35,133 nucleotides of DNA from a virus: positions 1-35,133 of the IMG/VR virus record IMGVR_UViG_3300025101_000080; one strand, given 5' to 3'. Positions 26,101-32,578 of this stretch are shown in pieces. The number at the start of each line of letters is the position of its first letter. Position 1 is the stretch's first letter. Both the position numbers and the translations under genes were made by a program. The notes beneath the pieces were generated by a model. The model saw only the letters and a list, made by a program, of their open reading frames with translations, made no database searches and was not told the origin of the DNA.

Positions 26101-27340
26101 AGCAGAAATAGGACTACAGGATTCAACAATCGTTGTTGGTGCTGCAAACACTTCCGAATTTGCAACATTTGAAGGTATTTCAACATCAACTGGTTATGTG
26201 AAAGTGAATAGTGAAATTATATTCTATAATTCAATTAGTAATACTTCTATAGGTATTGGTCAAAGAGGAGTTGACGGTTCATTAATCGTTAATCATCCAA
26301 TCAATAGTATTGGACGTAAGTATGAGTTCAATGGATTATCTCTAACAGGTATCAATACATCTCATACAATGCCTAATACAGATCTTCTTCAATCTAAGAA
26401 AGATATTGACAAATACTATCTTGAAATACCAAGAGGTGCAGGTAGAGCAAATCTTCAAAATAGATCGGCAGGTGATACTCAGGCTAGTTTCACTGATGAA
26501 AGATCTGGTGGTGGAAAAGAAATTCAAGCATCTAAGAACATTCAGTATAACTCTGTTTATCCTGTGTTCAATACATTACAACCCGGAAAAACAAAAGTTT
26601 CTTCACAGATTAGAACTGTAAGTGGAACTAGTGCAGGTGGTAATGAAGTATCATTCTTAGATCAAGGATATGAAGATATCGAATTGAATAAGGTGAACCC
26701 ACTAGCAACAACAAGAATTGTTGCATCATCTCAAAATGAGGCAGTTAGAGTCAGTGGACTACCTAAAAATAGGACAAGCACTGTATCAATGAGATTTACT
26801 ACAGAGGATGAAAACTTATCTCCAGCAGTTGATACTATGAACGGAACTGTAATCTATGTTAGAAATAGATTAAACAAACCAGTTAGTGACTATGTAAATG
26901 ACGATAGAGTTAAGTTAAATAATGATCCACACGCTGCGGTTTACATTTCAAACCGTGTTGATCTTAAGCAACCAGCAACTTCACTTAAAGTATTAGTAAG
27001 TTCTGATAGAAGAAATTCTGCAGACTTCCGTACGTTATTCAAATTGTTTAGACAAGATTCTGAAGGAATTGAACAATCATTTAATTTATTCCCCGGTTTT
27101 GATAACCTAACAGATACTGATGGAGATGGATTTGGTGATTTAGTTGTAGATGCTTCTAAGAACAGTGGAAGACCAGATGCTTTGACACCTGCGAGTGTTG
27201 ATGGAGAATTTGTTGAATATGTATTCTCAGTTGATGACTTGGCTGAGTTCACAGGATTCCAGATTAAAATTGACATAAACGGTACAAATGAAGCAGAGGC
27301 ACCTAAGTTTAAGGATCTAAGGGTGATAGCTTTAGCATGA
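20159..27340 (+). CDS. DUF4815-type baseplate/tail fibre structural protein (gp9/gp10 position)
   Basis: This 2393-residue protein starts with the DUF4815 pattern 'ISPYFDDFKKDNNFYRVLFN', 'KPVQARELTTLQSILQDQIE' and 'FGSHMFKEGSMVIPG' (residues 8-65), which continues to 'VGSYDEDRF...RASDTLDFRPRV' near residue 1010. A beta-sandwich region (about 1575-1750) has 'DPLAQSFTVDETGAYLTSVD', 'VQIRTMELGTP' and 'GGSLFKSQNGSIWTASQFED', common in phage peripheral baseplate and fibre proteins. Later come two GxGY repeats (about 1820-1880), an 'SEIIFY...RGVDGS...NH' module (about 2010-2060), and a C-terminal domain with 'NRVDLKQPATSLKVLV' and a DTDGDGFGD loop (about 2318). By position it replaces T4 gp9/gp10, but I cannot show homology to either. 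Its stop overlaps the next start (ATGA). Confidence 0.85.
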   Translation: MPQKTNLNISPYFDDFKKDNNFYRVLFNPGKPVQARELTTLQSILQDQIESFGSHMFKEGSMVIPGNISYDAEYFSIKLDSNHLGVAVSVYVDSLKGKILTGQSSGIKVLVDDYALPNDSTGITDLTFFIKYIDSGSNNSVSFLEDGEDLLVDEGFVYGNTPVNAGDSVATLIEADACKTGCKASIADGVFFIRGHFVNVSADKLVLDPYTNNPSYRVGLFVQEELVNADSDSSLNDNARGFSNFAAPGADRLKISTKLTKKSLTDFNDKNFIELIRLDDGELKKLQNSTQYSLIRDYFAKRTFEESGNYSLKNFQLNAFESLNDGLSNEGVFTSNETTDQGKTPSDDLLALKVSPGKAYVRGYDIERPATTILDLDKPRDKKVIENSSVPFRLGNLFQVNRAAGTPKIGLDGTGTIALFDQRKGSTNNATAGTGTQIGDARVYAFENHDASGGSAATKFDLYLFDIQTYTVLVVNKAVSNTDLPDTSFIEGLSSGATGFAVSSGGNSTTVTLRNTSGTFIAGEEIRINDNIGGATRSIKTVTEKSLRDVKSVYQDASALGLQTDFSADMVLKQSPIKELGPGDNVSVSGSNILTCAGKTFGSLRVGDILIFNLPATSNAPRFNRVSDISSDLKSVTLAAVTSVSGVCVGTVLASTTSTGISVGKPAVNNENAGLFAQLQEKNVSDVDLSNSELTIKTQITGEATDANGLLSFNLSNLVGITSALFETFDNDRYSVHLSNGTIESLSTDQFTLSNNASTVTITGLTASQSNVVVNATVKKVSISTKQKTFDRSHVVNVDKCISGISTANGLTQNNFVGLRVDDKVISLNTPDVVNVVGVYESVTNVAPVLDKLIFVSGLSLNTASILGEKIIGSQSGAIAQITERTNATTVEIAYLTQQNFLIGETVTFEESNIITNLQNVTAGSYLNITSSFNLDKGQKNAFYDFSRIVRKDGERVPNRRLKIVVNRYTIPSNDKGDVYTVGSYDEDRFSKDVPILEGDIRASDTLDFRPRVADFSATTSSPFDFQNRNFATGGVNPTLVPSPNESSIIGISHYLPRTDKLILDPSANIDNRYTSGEFVVVQGVSSKNPIAPEDIELGMTVAKIEMPAYLYDPKDVKITVVDNRRYTMRDIGKIEDRVENLETVTSLSLLELDTKTLQVQDADGLSRFKSGFFVDDFKNNSLLDVNNPDCKVDIDLENSQLVTPTDFYSLKPELALDPSVDSTTADFSADLNLLDSGIRKTGDILTLDYEEVTLLDQPLASRVENVNPFNVVSFRGNLVINPSADTWTRNVILDNGNRTLFGDPADSFASQVLVSSEPETHIRSRNVGFEATTLKPNTRYYPFFDSSSGIDIIPKLVEVTMFSGVFTIGENVQAFVRTSTTGDFGPQRIGRFRLCQPNHKIGPFSAPTGTYSTNPYNTAVTIPTTYSSSSTVLNIDIASLLEEAQGRYFGRVNTETVIVGETSGAIANVSNVRLLTDRVGDLNGSFFIRNPLSTPTPPLRFTNGDNSFKLTSSPTNELSVPGSPSVSSVQSTYSTSGIVDTFSQTTIGIRELPPPPIPVIINITNVFVQQEVQDDDPLAQSFTVDETGAYLTSVDIFMRKKDAKEKLTVQIRTMELGTPTTIAVQNFAQVVLDPSQVNVSEDASVATNVKFPSPIFLEGGEQYAVVLLAPTTNNYEAWIARMGDATIDTQALPDSESVVISQQYIGGSLFKSQNGSIWTASQFEDMKIKLNKAKFTTTDATAFFYNPSLDYESDQVPTLAPNAVKALPRKLKVGIDNITAAIPAAQSLTSGRKVSDSTSAGAVNGLIESVGGPINAKTITNAGIGYSNGTFTSVPVFPITGNGSGAVASVTISSNVVNSVSFTTAGSGYAVGDVVGLTTSNMVKGGGAQITVSTVTGTDTLYLTNVQGEAFTTGQDLVVFNNAGTAVAYGSTDITSSAVLSDLNTGNVLEVSHYNHGMTADNNIVELSNVEPTTQPIKIEAEIGLQDSTIVVGAANTSEFATFEGISTSTGYVKVNSEIIFYNSISNTSIGIGQRGVDGSLIVNHPINSIGRKYEFNGLSLTGINTSHTMPNTDLLQSKKDIDKYYLEIPRGAGRANLQNRSAGDTQASFTDERSGGGKEIQASKNIQYNSVYPVFNTLQPGKTKVSSQIRTVSGTSAGGNEVSFLDQGYEDIELNKVNPLATTRIVASSQNEAVRVSGLPKNRTSTVSMRFTTEDENLSPAVDTMNGTVIYVRNRLNKPVSDYVNDDRVKLNNDPHAAVYISNRVDLKQPATSLKVLVSSDRRNSADFRTLFKLFRQDSEGIEQSFNLFPGFDNLTDTDGDGFGDLVVDASKNSGRPDALTPASVDGEFVEYVFSVDDLAEFTGFQIKIDINGTNEAEAPKFKDLRVIALA
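25610..25800 (+). repeat. GxGY-type repeats in the 2393-residue protein
   Basis: Two units, 'ITNAGIGYSNGTFTSVPVFP' and 'FTTAGSGYAVGDVVGLT', with a 'GNGSGAVASVTISS' linker: the same repeat family as in the giant protein, gp8 and gp14. Confidence 0.65.
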
Positions 27341-27543
27341 TTAGAGTTGAAGGACACAAAAATCTCTATAGAGATGAAAAGTCCGGTGCTATCATCAATT
27401 GCGATTCCACTGGATACTCGCAATATAAAAAGTCCAGACACCGGAATCAATCCCAAAAATCTGAGATTGATCGCCTAAGATCCGAGATAGATGAAATCAA
27501 ATCATTGCTCGGTGAAATGATAAAGAAAAATGAATATAAATAA
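27337..27543 (+). CDS. Small coiled-coil protein
   Basis: This 68-residue protein starts in an ATGA overlap with the 2393-residue gene. The first 25 residues are 'VEGHKNLYRDEKSGAIINCD'-like, a short beta unit; the middle is very basic (KKSRHRNQSQK); the end (about residues 40-65) has heptad spacing (IDRLRSEIDEIKSLLGEMI) typical of a coiled coil. Similar small proteins occur at this place in cyanophages. It may be a virion or assembly protein, but no role is shown. Its stop codon overlaps the next late promoter. Confidence 0.75.
   Translation: MIRVEGHKNLYRDEKSGAIINCDSTGYSQYKKSRHRNQSQKSEIDRLRSEIDEIKSLLGEMIKKNEYK
27535..27542 (+). promoter_or_regulatory. T4-type late promoter before 114-residue structural gene
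   Basis: An exact TATAAATA overlaps the stop codon at 27541-27543 and is 29 bases before the ATG at 27572. It would drive the fibre-like and neck genes downstream. Confidence 0.85.
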
Positions 27544-27571
27544 ATCATAGATCATCATTATTATTGAATAG

Positions 27572-27916
27572 ATGGCAGCAGTATATGTTAGCAATCTTGT
27601 TATAAACACAGGAGCGACATTCACACAGAAATTTTCACTTGAAAATGTTTCTTCAAATTCGGCACTTGAGTTGTCTGGATTTGGAGTTAGATCTGAGATG
27701 AGAAAACACTCTGGTAGTGTTGGTGCAGCAGCGACTTTTACAGCGTTGATATCTGACCCAGCCACCGGAACTATTCAAGTCGGACTAACAAGTACTACCA
27801 CTGCTGGATTAAAACCCGGAAGATACGTCTATGACGTTATTGTTTCGGACAGTGCAGGTGAAGTTACAAGAGTTGTAGAAGGATCCGTTTTGGTGCGTCA
27901 AGGAGTAACCCGCTAA
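27572..27916 (+). CDS. Probable virion structural protein, Ig-like
   Basis: A 114-residue beta-rich protein: 'VNTGATFTQKFSLEN'-like first strands, a polar middle, and 'LKPGRYVYDVIVSDSAGEVT' followed by 'VVEGSVLVRQGVTR'. This is the pattern of a small immunoglobulin-like or BppU-N-like beta sandwich found in phage structural proteins. No signal peptide. It is the first gene after a late promoter, and its stop shares a base with the next start (TAATG). It is probably a virion component; exact position in the particle is not known. Confidence 0.7.
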   Translation: MAAVYVSNLVINTGATFTQKFSLENVSSNSALELSGFGVRSEMRKHSGSVGAAATFTALISDPATGTIQVGLTSTTTAGLKPGRYVYDVIVSDSAGEVTRVVEGSVLVRQGVTR

Positions 27917-28146
27917 TGCCAGATAACATAAAAGTCAGAGTTGGTCAACAAAATGCTGTTAAAGTCGTATCGTCTTTAGCAGGAAATGTGAGTGGAACTT
28001 TAGCAGGTTTAGCTGACGTTGACATAACTAATCCACAGAATGGTATGGTTCTGGTATACGATTCTAGCACTACTAAATGGACAGGAGTTCTTGAACTAAC
28101 ACCCGGTTCGCAACAAAACTTAGATATCAATGGGGGAAACTTCTAA
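27916..28146 (+). CDS. Small virion/fibre-associated protein
   Basis: A 76-residue protein with 'LADVDITNPQNGMVLVYDSS' (about 32-51), a motif repeated in many phage fibre proteins ('LsDVdx...dGqvLvyd..tgkW'), ending 'LDINGGNF'. The next protein ends in a similar 'TIDGGTF'. The start overlaps the previous stop, and the ATG of the next gene follows the stop directly. It probably belongs with the 558-residue fibre-like protein. Confidence 0.7.
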   Translation: MPDNIKVRVGQQNAVKVVSSLAGNVSGTLAGLADVDITNPQNGMVLVYDSSTTKWTGVLELTPGSQQNLDINGGNF

Positions 28147-29823
28147 ATGGCAAGTATAATACGAGTAAAAAGATCGACTGGTGCGAGTGCTCCGTCGGGT
28201 CTAAACTTCGGTGAATTAGCATTAACAATTGGTGCTGGAACTCAAGCTAACAGGGGTGAAAGACTCTTTGTTGGTGATGATAGTACTAACTCTGATATTG
28301 TCGGAGGTAAATACTATACCGATCTGATGGCACACGCTGCTGGTGCAGTTGCTGGTGTTTCAAACTCTGCTAACGCAGCAAATGGTTTTGTAGCAATACT
28401 AGATCAAAACCGTAAAGTAGACTTATGGAATGTAGATAATTTAACTTTAGATGCGAATACTTTATCGTCATCTAATACAGACGGAGATATAATATTTGAT
28501 CCGAACGGATCTGGCGAAGTAATGATCCCAGATGACACCAAACTTGGATTTGGTGGTGGTAGTGCAGGAACAGGAACAGCTGATGCGACTATTGAATATG
28601 ATGAAAATGGTTCAGATCAACTAACATTTGCCGGTTCAGATGTAAGATTTAATATTGCAACTCAATCAAATAGTAAAGATACAGGTTCAGTATTTACAGA
28701 GGGTGGACTTGGTGTAGAGAAGAATGTCAATATTGGTGGTAATTTAAATGTAACTGGTGTATCAACATTTGCTGGTGGTACTATAATCCCACCCGGTCAA
28801 GCACTGACAGTTGGTAATATTGGTATTTCATCAAACAGAATCGAAAGTTTAACTGGTGGTGGTAATCAAATCTTTATTGACCCATTCCCAAGTGGATTGA
28901 GTAACGAAGGTGATGTTATCATTAAAGGTAACTTACAAGTTGATGGTACAACAACTAACGTTAACTCTACTACGGTAACAGTTAACGATGCCATCATGAA
29001 GGTTGGTGATGTAACCAGTAAGAGAACTGTTATGGCCACTGTTTCCAGTGGAACAAATACTATCACAGTTGACTCTGTTACTGGATTACAGGTTTCTGAT
29101 GTTATTGCTGGAACAAGTATTCCCAATAATACAACAATTGCTTCAATAAACTCAGGCACAAAAGTAGTAACATTAAGTGCAAACGTCACTGCTGGAATAT
29201 CAACAGCATCTCAGTTAACCATCACTCACGCGAAGGATACTAATACTGACCGTGGTATTTCATTCAACTATAACATAAGTTCAGGTGTAGGTAATAACAA
29301 ACTTGGATTCTTCGGAATGGATGATAGTGCTACTGCTGATACAGATGGCAGTAGAAAGTGGACATACGTTCCTGATGCAACTAACACTGCTGAAGTTATT
29401 TCAGGTACAAAAGGATATCTTGATATCAAAGGTATCTACTATCAGTCAGGAGACTTTGCAACTCATGGTATAGTATACTTTACCAATGCAGGTTTACAGA
29501 CTTCCACAACAGCACCAAGTGCTGCAACATTTACTTCAACTCAGTTATTAACTGCAGTAACTGAAGTCACACTTACACTACCTAGTGCAGTTTCCGTAAC
29601 TGCTGGTGATTTAATCACTCAGGCTGGTGGAACACAACAAGGTGTTGTGAAGAGTACATCAAACTCAACCACAATGGTTTTGATTGGTGTTACTGGTACA
29701 TTTGGTACATCTGCAGATATTGCAAAGAATGGTGCAACCACATCTGTTACACCTAGTGCAGTAAGTGTAAATTACACAAACAAACCTGTCTGGACAACGA
29801 CCATTGATGGGGGAACGTTCTAA
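28147..29823 (+). CDS. Tail fibre-like structural protein
   Basis: This 558-residue protein starts 'IIRVKRSTGASAPSGLNFGE', an N-terminus shared by phage fibre and receptor-binding-like proteins ('PsgLafGELA'). Then come Gly/Thr/Ser/Asn-rich beta repeats: 'VEKNVNIGGNLNVTGVSTFA', 'VIIKGNLQVDGTTTNVNSTT' and 'VNDAIMKVGD', a module typical of marine phage fibres. The C-terminal 100 residues are Thr/Val-rich and end 'WTTTIDGGTF'. No cysteines or membrane segments are seen. Its location between the baseplate genes and gp13 matches T4 gp12/wac, so a short fibre or whisker role is plausible but not proven. Confidence 0.78.
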   Translation: MASIIRVKRSTGASAPSGLNFGELALTIGAGTQANRGERLFVGDDSTNSDIVGGKYYTDLMAHAAGAVAGVSNSANAANGFVAILDQNRKVDLWNVDNLTLDANTLSSSNTDGDIIFDPNGSGEVMIPDDTKLGFGGGSAGTGTADATIEYDENGSDQLTFAGSDVRFNIATQSNSKDTGSVFTEGGLGVEKNVNIGGNLNVTGVSTFAGGTIIPPGQALTVGNIGISSNRIESLTGGGNQIFIDPFPSGLSNEGDVIIKGNLQVDGTTTNVNSTTVTVNDAIMKVGDVTSKRTVMATVSSGTNTITVDSVTGLQVSDVIAGTSIPNNTTIASINSGTKVVTLSANVTAGISTASQLTITHAKDTNTDRGISFNYNISSGVGNNKLGFFGMDDSATADTDGSRKWTYVPDATNTAEVISGTKGYLDIKGIYYQSGDFATHGIVYFTNAGLQTSTTAPSAATFTSTQLLTAVTEVTLTLPSAVSVTAGDLITQAGGTQQGVVKSTSNSTTMVLIGVTGTFGTSADIAKNGATTSVTPSAVSVNYTNKPVWTTTIDGGTF

Positions 29824-29832
29824 CTTTAATTC

Positions 29833-30045
29833 ATGAATAATCAAAATAATGACGTTGATGTGAACACTTTGATTAAACTTTATAATCAAAAAATTGCTAC
29901 ATTGACAAACCAAAATATTCTTTTGGAAGCAAAATTGACAACTGTTTTGACAGACTTTAATGATGAAAAAACAAAATTGGCCGCAGAGGCATTACAGTGG
30001 CAAGAAAAATACGAAAACTTAGCATCTGAGGTTGATACAGATTAA
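29833..30045 (+). CDS. Small coiled-coil protein before gp13
   Basis: A 70-residue, almost fully helical protein with heptad repeats ('NTLIKLYNQKIATLTNQNIL', 'EAKLTTVLTDFNDEKTKLAA'). It is acidic at the end (SEVDTD). Its stop shares a base with the gp13 start (TAATG). No family name is certain. It may be a fibre-associated or assembly coiled coil. Confidence 0.75.
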   Translation: MNNQNNDVDVNTLIKLYNQKIATLTNQNILLEAKLTTVLTDFNDEKTKLAAEALQWQEKYENLASEVDTD

Positions 30046-30902
30046 TGGGAAAACCAGCTACCAGACAACAACTAATAGATTATTCTCTCAGGAAATTGGG
30101 TGCACCAGTTCTTGAGATAAATCTTGATGACGATCAGATTGATGATTTGGTAGATGATGCCTTACAATACTTCAATGAGAGGCATTTTGATGGTGTTGAG
30201 GAAATGTTTCTCAAGCACGAATTTACTCAAGATGAAATTGATAGAGGAAGAGCAAATACTGGGCCTGATTCATCTAATACTGCTGGTATAGTTACTACTA
30301 CAGGAACATCAACAACAATTAGTGGATACGGAACTACAACATCCACATTCATTGAAAATTCTAACTTTATTCAAATTCCAGATTCTGTAATCGGAATTGA
30401 AAAAATATTTAAATTTGACTCTAGTTCAATATCTGGAGGAATGTTTAGTATCAAGTATCAGTTGTTCTTAAACGACTTATACTATTTTAACTCTGTCGAA
30501 CTTCTTCAGTATTCGATGGTAAAGAGTTATTTGGAAGACATAGATTTTCTATTAACACCAGATAGACAAATAAGATTTAACAAGAAGCAGAATAGATTAT
30601 ATCTTGATATGGATTATAAGTCACTTAGAGCTGGTGACTTTATAGTTATTGATTGTCAGAGAATATTAGATCCTGATAATTTTACAAAAATCTATAATGA
30701 TATGTTCTTGAAGATGTACTTAACTGCAATAATGAAACGTCAATGGGGACAAAATTTAATTAAGTTCAGAGGAGTAAAACTTCCCGGTGGATTAGAATTG
30801 AATGGTAGAGAGATATATGAAGATGGTCAACGAGACTTAGAGTTTGCATTAACTAAGTTAAAAGACGAGTACGAGTTGCCTCCTTTAGACTTTATCGGGT
30901 AA
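30045..30902 (+). CDS. 13: Neck protein gp13
   Basis: This 285-residue protein is T4 gp13, a head-completion neck protein that with gp14 seals the portal after packaging. The N-terminal 'TRQQLIDYSLRKLGAPVLEI' and 'DDQIDDLVDDALQYFNERHF' are conserved, as is the C-terminal 'PGGLELNGREIYEDGQRDLE'. Size is close to T4 gp13 (309). A Thr/Ser/Gly-rich loop (about residues 73-105) is probably a surface insertion. It is followed after 5 bases by gp14, in T4 order. Confidence 0.92.
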   Translation: MGKPATRQQLIDYSLRKLGAPVLEINLDDDQIDDLVDDALQYFNERHFDGVEEMFLKHEFTQDEIDRGRANTGPDSSNTAGIVTTTGTSTTISGYGTTTSTFIENSNFIQIPDSVIGIEKIFKFDSSSISGGMFSIKYQLFLNDLYYFNSVELLQYSMVKSYLEDIDFLLTPDRQIRFNKKQNRLYLDMDYKSLRAGDFIVIDCQRILDPDNFTKIYNDMFLKMYLTAIMKRQWGQNLIKFRGVKLPGGLELNGREIYEDGQRDLEFALTKLKDEYELPPLDFIG

Positions 30903-30907
30903 TATGT

Positions 30908-32578
30908 ATGGCATTAAATCCATTTTTTCTACAAGGATCACCCGGTGAACAAAGACTAATTCAAAGTCTGATAAATGAGCAGTTGCAAATTTATGGAGTA
31001 GAAGTTACTTATATTCCAAGAAAGTTTGTAAATAAACAATCCATAATCGAAGAAGTTCAATCATCAAAATTTGATGATAATTTTTTATTGGAAGCATATG
31101 TGAATACCTATGAAGGATATTCGGGTGCTGGTGATGTAATGACTAAGTTTGGTGTAAGTTTACGTGATGAAGTTACCCTTACAATATCTCAAGAAAGATT
31201 TACAGATTTTATTGCACCATTTTTAGATCCAAATGATTACGAATTAGGATCAAGACCTAGAGAAGGAGACTTAATATTTTTCCCACTTGGACAAAGATTA
31301 TTTGAAGTAAAATTTGTAGAGCATGAGAAACCATTCTATCAGCTTGGTAAGAATTATGTTTATGAACTACAATGTGAACTCTTTGAATATGAAGATGAAA
31401 TTATTGACACTTCTATTGATGAGATTGATACACAAGTCGAGGATCAAGGATTTATTACTACATTAAATTTAGTTGGATCTGGATCAACTGCAGAAGCATC
31501 TTCAACTCTTTCTCCTGTAGTTAGTGGATCAACTGGATATTTACGTTCAATTACAGTTCTTAATGATGGAAGTGGATACACATCGACTCCTACAGTCTTT
31601 ATATCGACTTCTAGAAGTGCTTCTGGTGTAAATGCTGCTGCAGTCGCTATAACGACCTCCAGAGGCGGTGTACAGTCGATTAAGGAACTTATACTAACAA
31701 ATGCTGGTGCAGGTTATACACAGGCACCTGATATCAATATAGTCGGTGGTGGTGGAAGTGGTGCAATTGCAACTTGTACAATTGAAAAAACTCAGAAAGG
31801 TGTTATATCATTTACAGTTACTGGTGATGGAACTGGTTACACAAGTATTCCAACAGTTACTATTCAAGGGCCACCGGGAGCAGGAACTACTGCAATTGGT
31901 GAAGCAGTAATTAATACTTCAAATAAACTACAATCCATTCGTGTCAAAAATCCCGGTATTGGATATGGTGTAACTGCACCTACAGTTACTATAGGTAATC
32001 CTAATATTATTACTGGTCGTGGTAACTTTGAACTCAACGATCTTGTTGTTGGTCAACAGTCAAATACTGAAGCAAGAGTTAAAGAATGGGATGCAGACAC
32101 TAAAGTTCTTAAGGTATCTAATGTAGGAATTGGTAGCACTGTTTCTGGATTTAGAGCTGGTGAAGAAATACGAATTCAAACAGGACTTCGTGATGATGGA
32201 CTTAGATTATACAAAGATATCTTTGTTGGATCAGGAGCAACAACTGGTACTCTTGGTATAACAACTACGAAGATTACTGGTATCAATACAACAGGAATAA
32301 ATGTAGGTACTGCACTATCTGAAGTTAGTGGAGTTATAGGTGCTGGAGTTACTGTTCTATCAATTCAACCAACTCAGATTACAATCAGTAGAACAAGTCT
32401 TAACGTTGCAATATCAACCATTACAGTTGCATTTGGATCGACATCATTCATCTCTTACAGCATACGTGAATATGACAAGAGAGATATATATGATAGTTAC
32501 AGCGATAACGACGAGTTTGAAACTGAGGCAGATGCAATCATTGATTTTGCAGAATCTAACCCATTTGGTACATTCTAA
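30908..32578 (+). CDS. 14: Neck protein gp14 with large repeat insertion
   Basis: The first 190 residues are T4 gp14: 'NPFFLQGSPGEQRLIQSLIN', 'VEVTYIPRKFVNK' and 'EVTLTISQERFTDFIAPF' with 'PREGDLIFFPLGQRLFEVKF'. The C-terminal 'YSIREYDKRDIYDSYSDNDE' and 'FAESNPFG' also fit gp14. Between them lie about 330 residues not present in T4 gp14 (256 residues): four GxGY repeats ('VLNDGSGYTSTPTVFIS', 'LTNAGAGYTQAPDINIVGGG', 'VTGDGTGYTSIPTVTIQG', 'VKNPGIGYGVTAPTVTIG') and further beta-rich sequence. The inserted domain probably projects from the neck. Stop shares a base with the gp15 start. Confidence 0.92.
   Translation: MALNPFFLQGSPGEQRLIQSLINEQLQIYGVEVTYIPRKFVNKQSIIEEVQSSKFDDNFLLEAYVNTYEGYSGAGDVMTKFGVSLRDEVTLTISQERFTDFIAPFLDPNDYELGSRPREGDLIFFPLGQRLFEVKFVEHEKPFYQLGKNYVYELQCELFEYEDEIIDTSIDEIDTQVEDQGFITTLNLVGSGSTAEASSTLSPVVSGSTGYLRSITVLNDGSGYTSTPTVFISTSRSASGVNAAAVAITTSRGGVQSIKELILTNAGAGYTQAPDINIVGGGGSGAIATCTIEKTQKGVISFTVTGDGTGYTSIPTVTIQGPPGAGTTAIGEAVINTSNKLQSIRVKNPGIGYGVTAPTVTIGNPNIITGRGNFELNDLVVGQQSNTEARVKEWDADTKVLKVSNVGIGSTVSGFRAGEEIRIQTGLRDDGLRLYKDIFVGSGATTGTLGITTTKITGINTTGINVGTALSEVSGVIGAGVTVLSIQPTQITISRTSLNVAISTITVAFGSTSFISYSIREYDKRDIYDSYSDNDEFETEADAIIDFAESNPFGTF
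31545..32010 (+). repeat. Four GxGY-type repeats inserted in gp14
   Basis: Four units of about 35-40 residues with consensus 'xxxGxGYTxxPTVxI' and Gly/Ala-rich linkers ('GGGGSGAIATCTIEK', 'PPGAGTTAIGEAVIN'). This is the clearest copy of the repeat family in the window. Confidence 0.8.
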
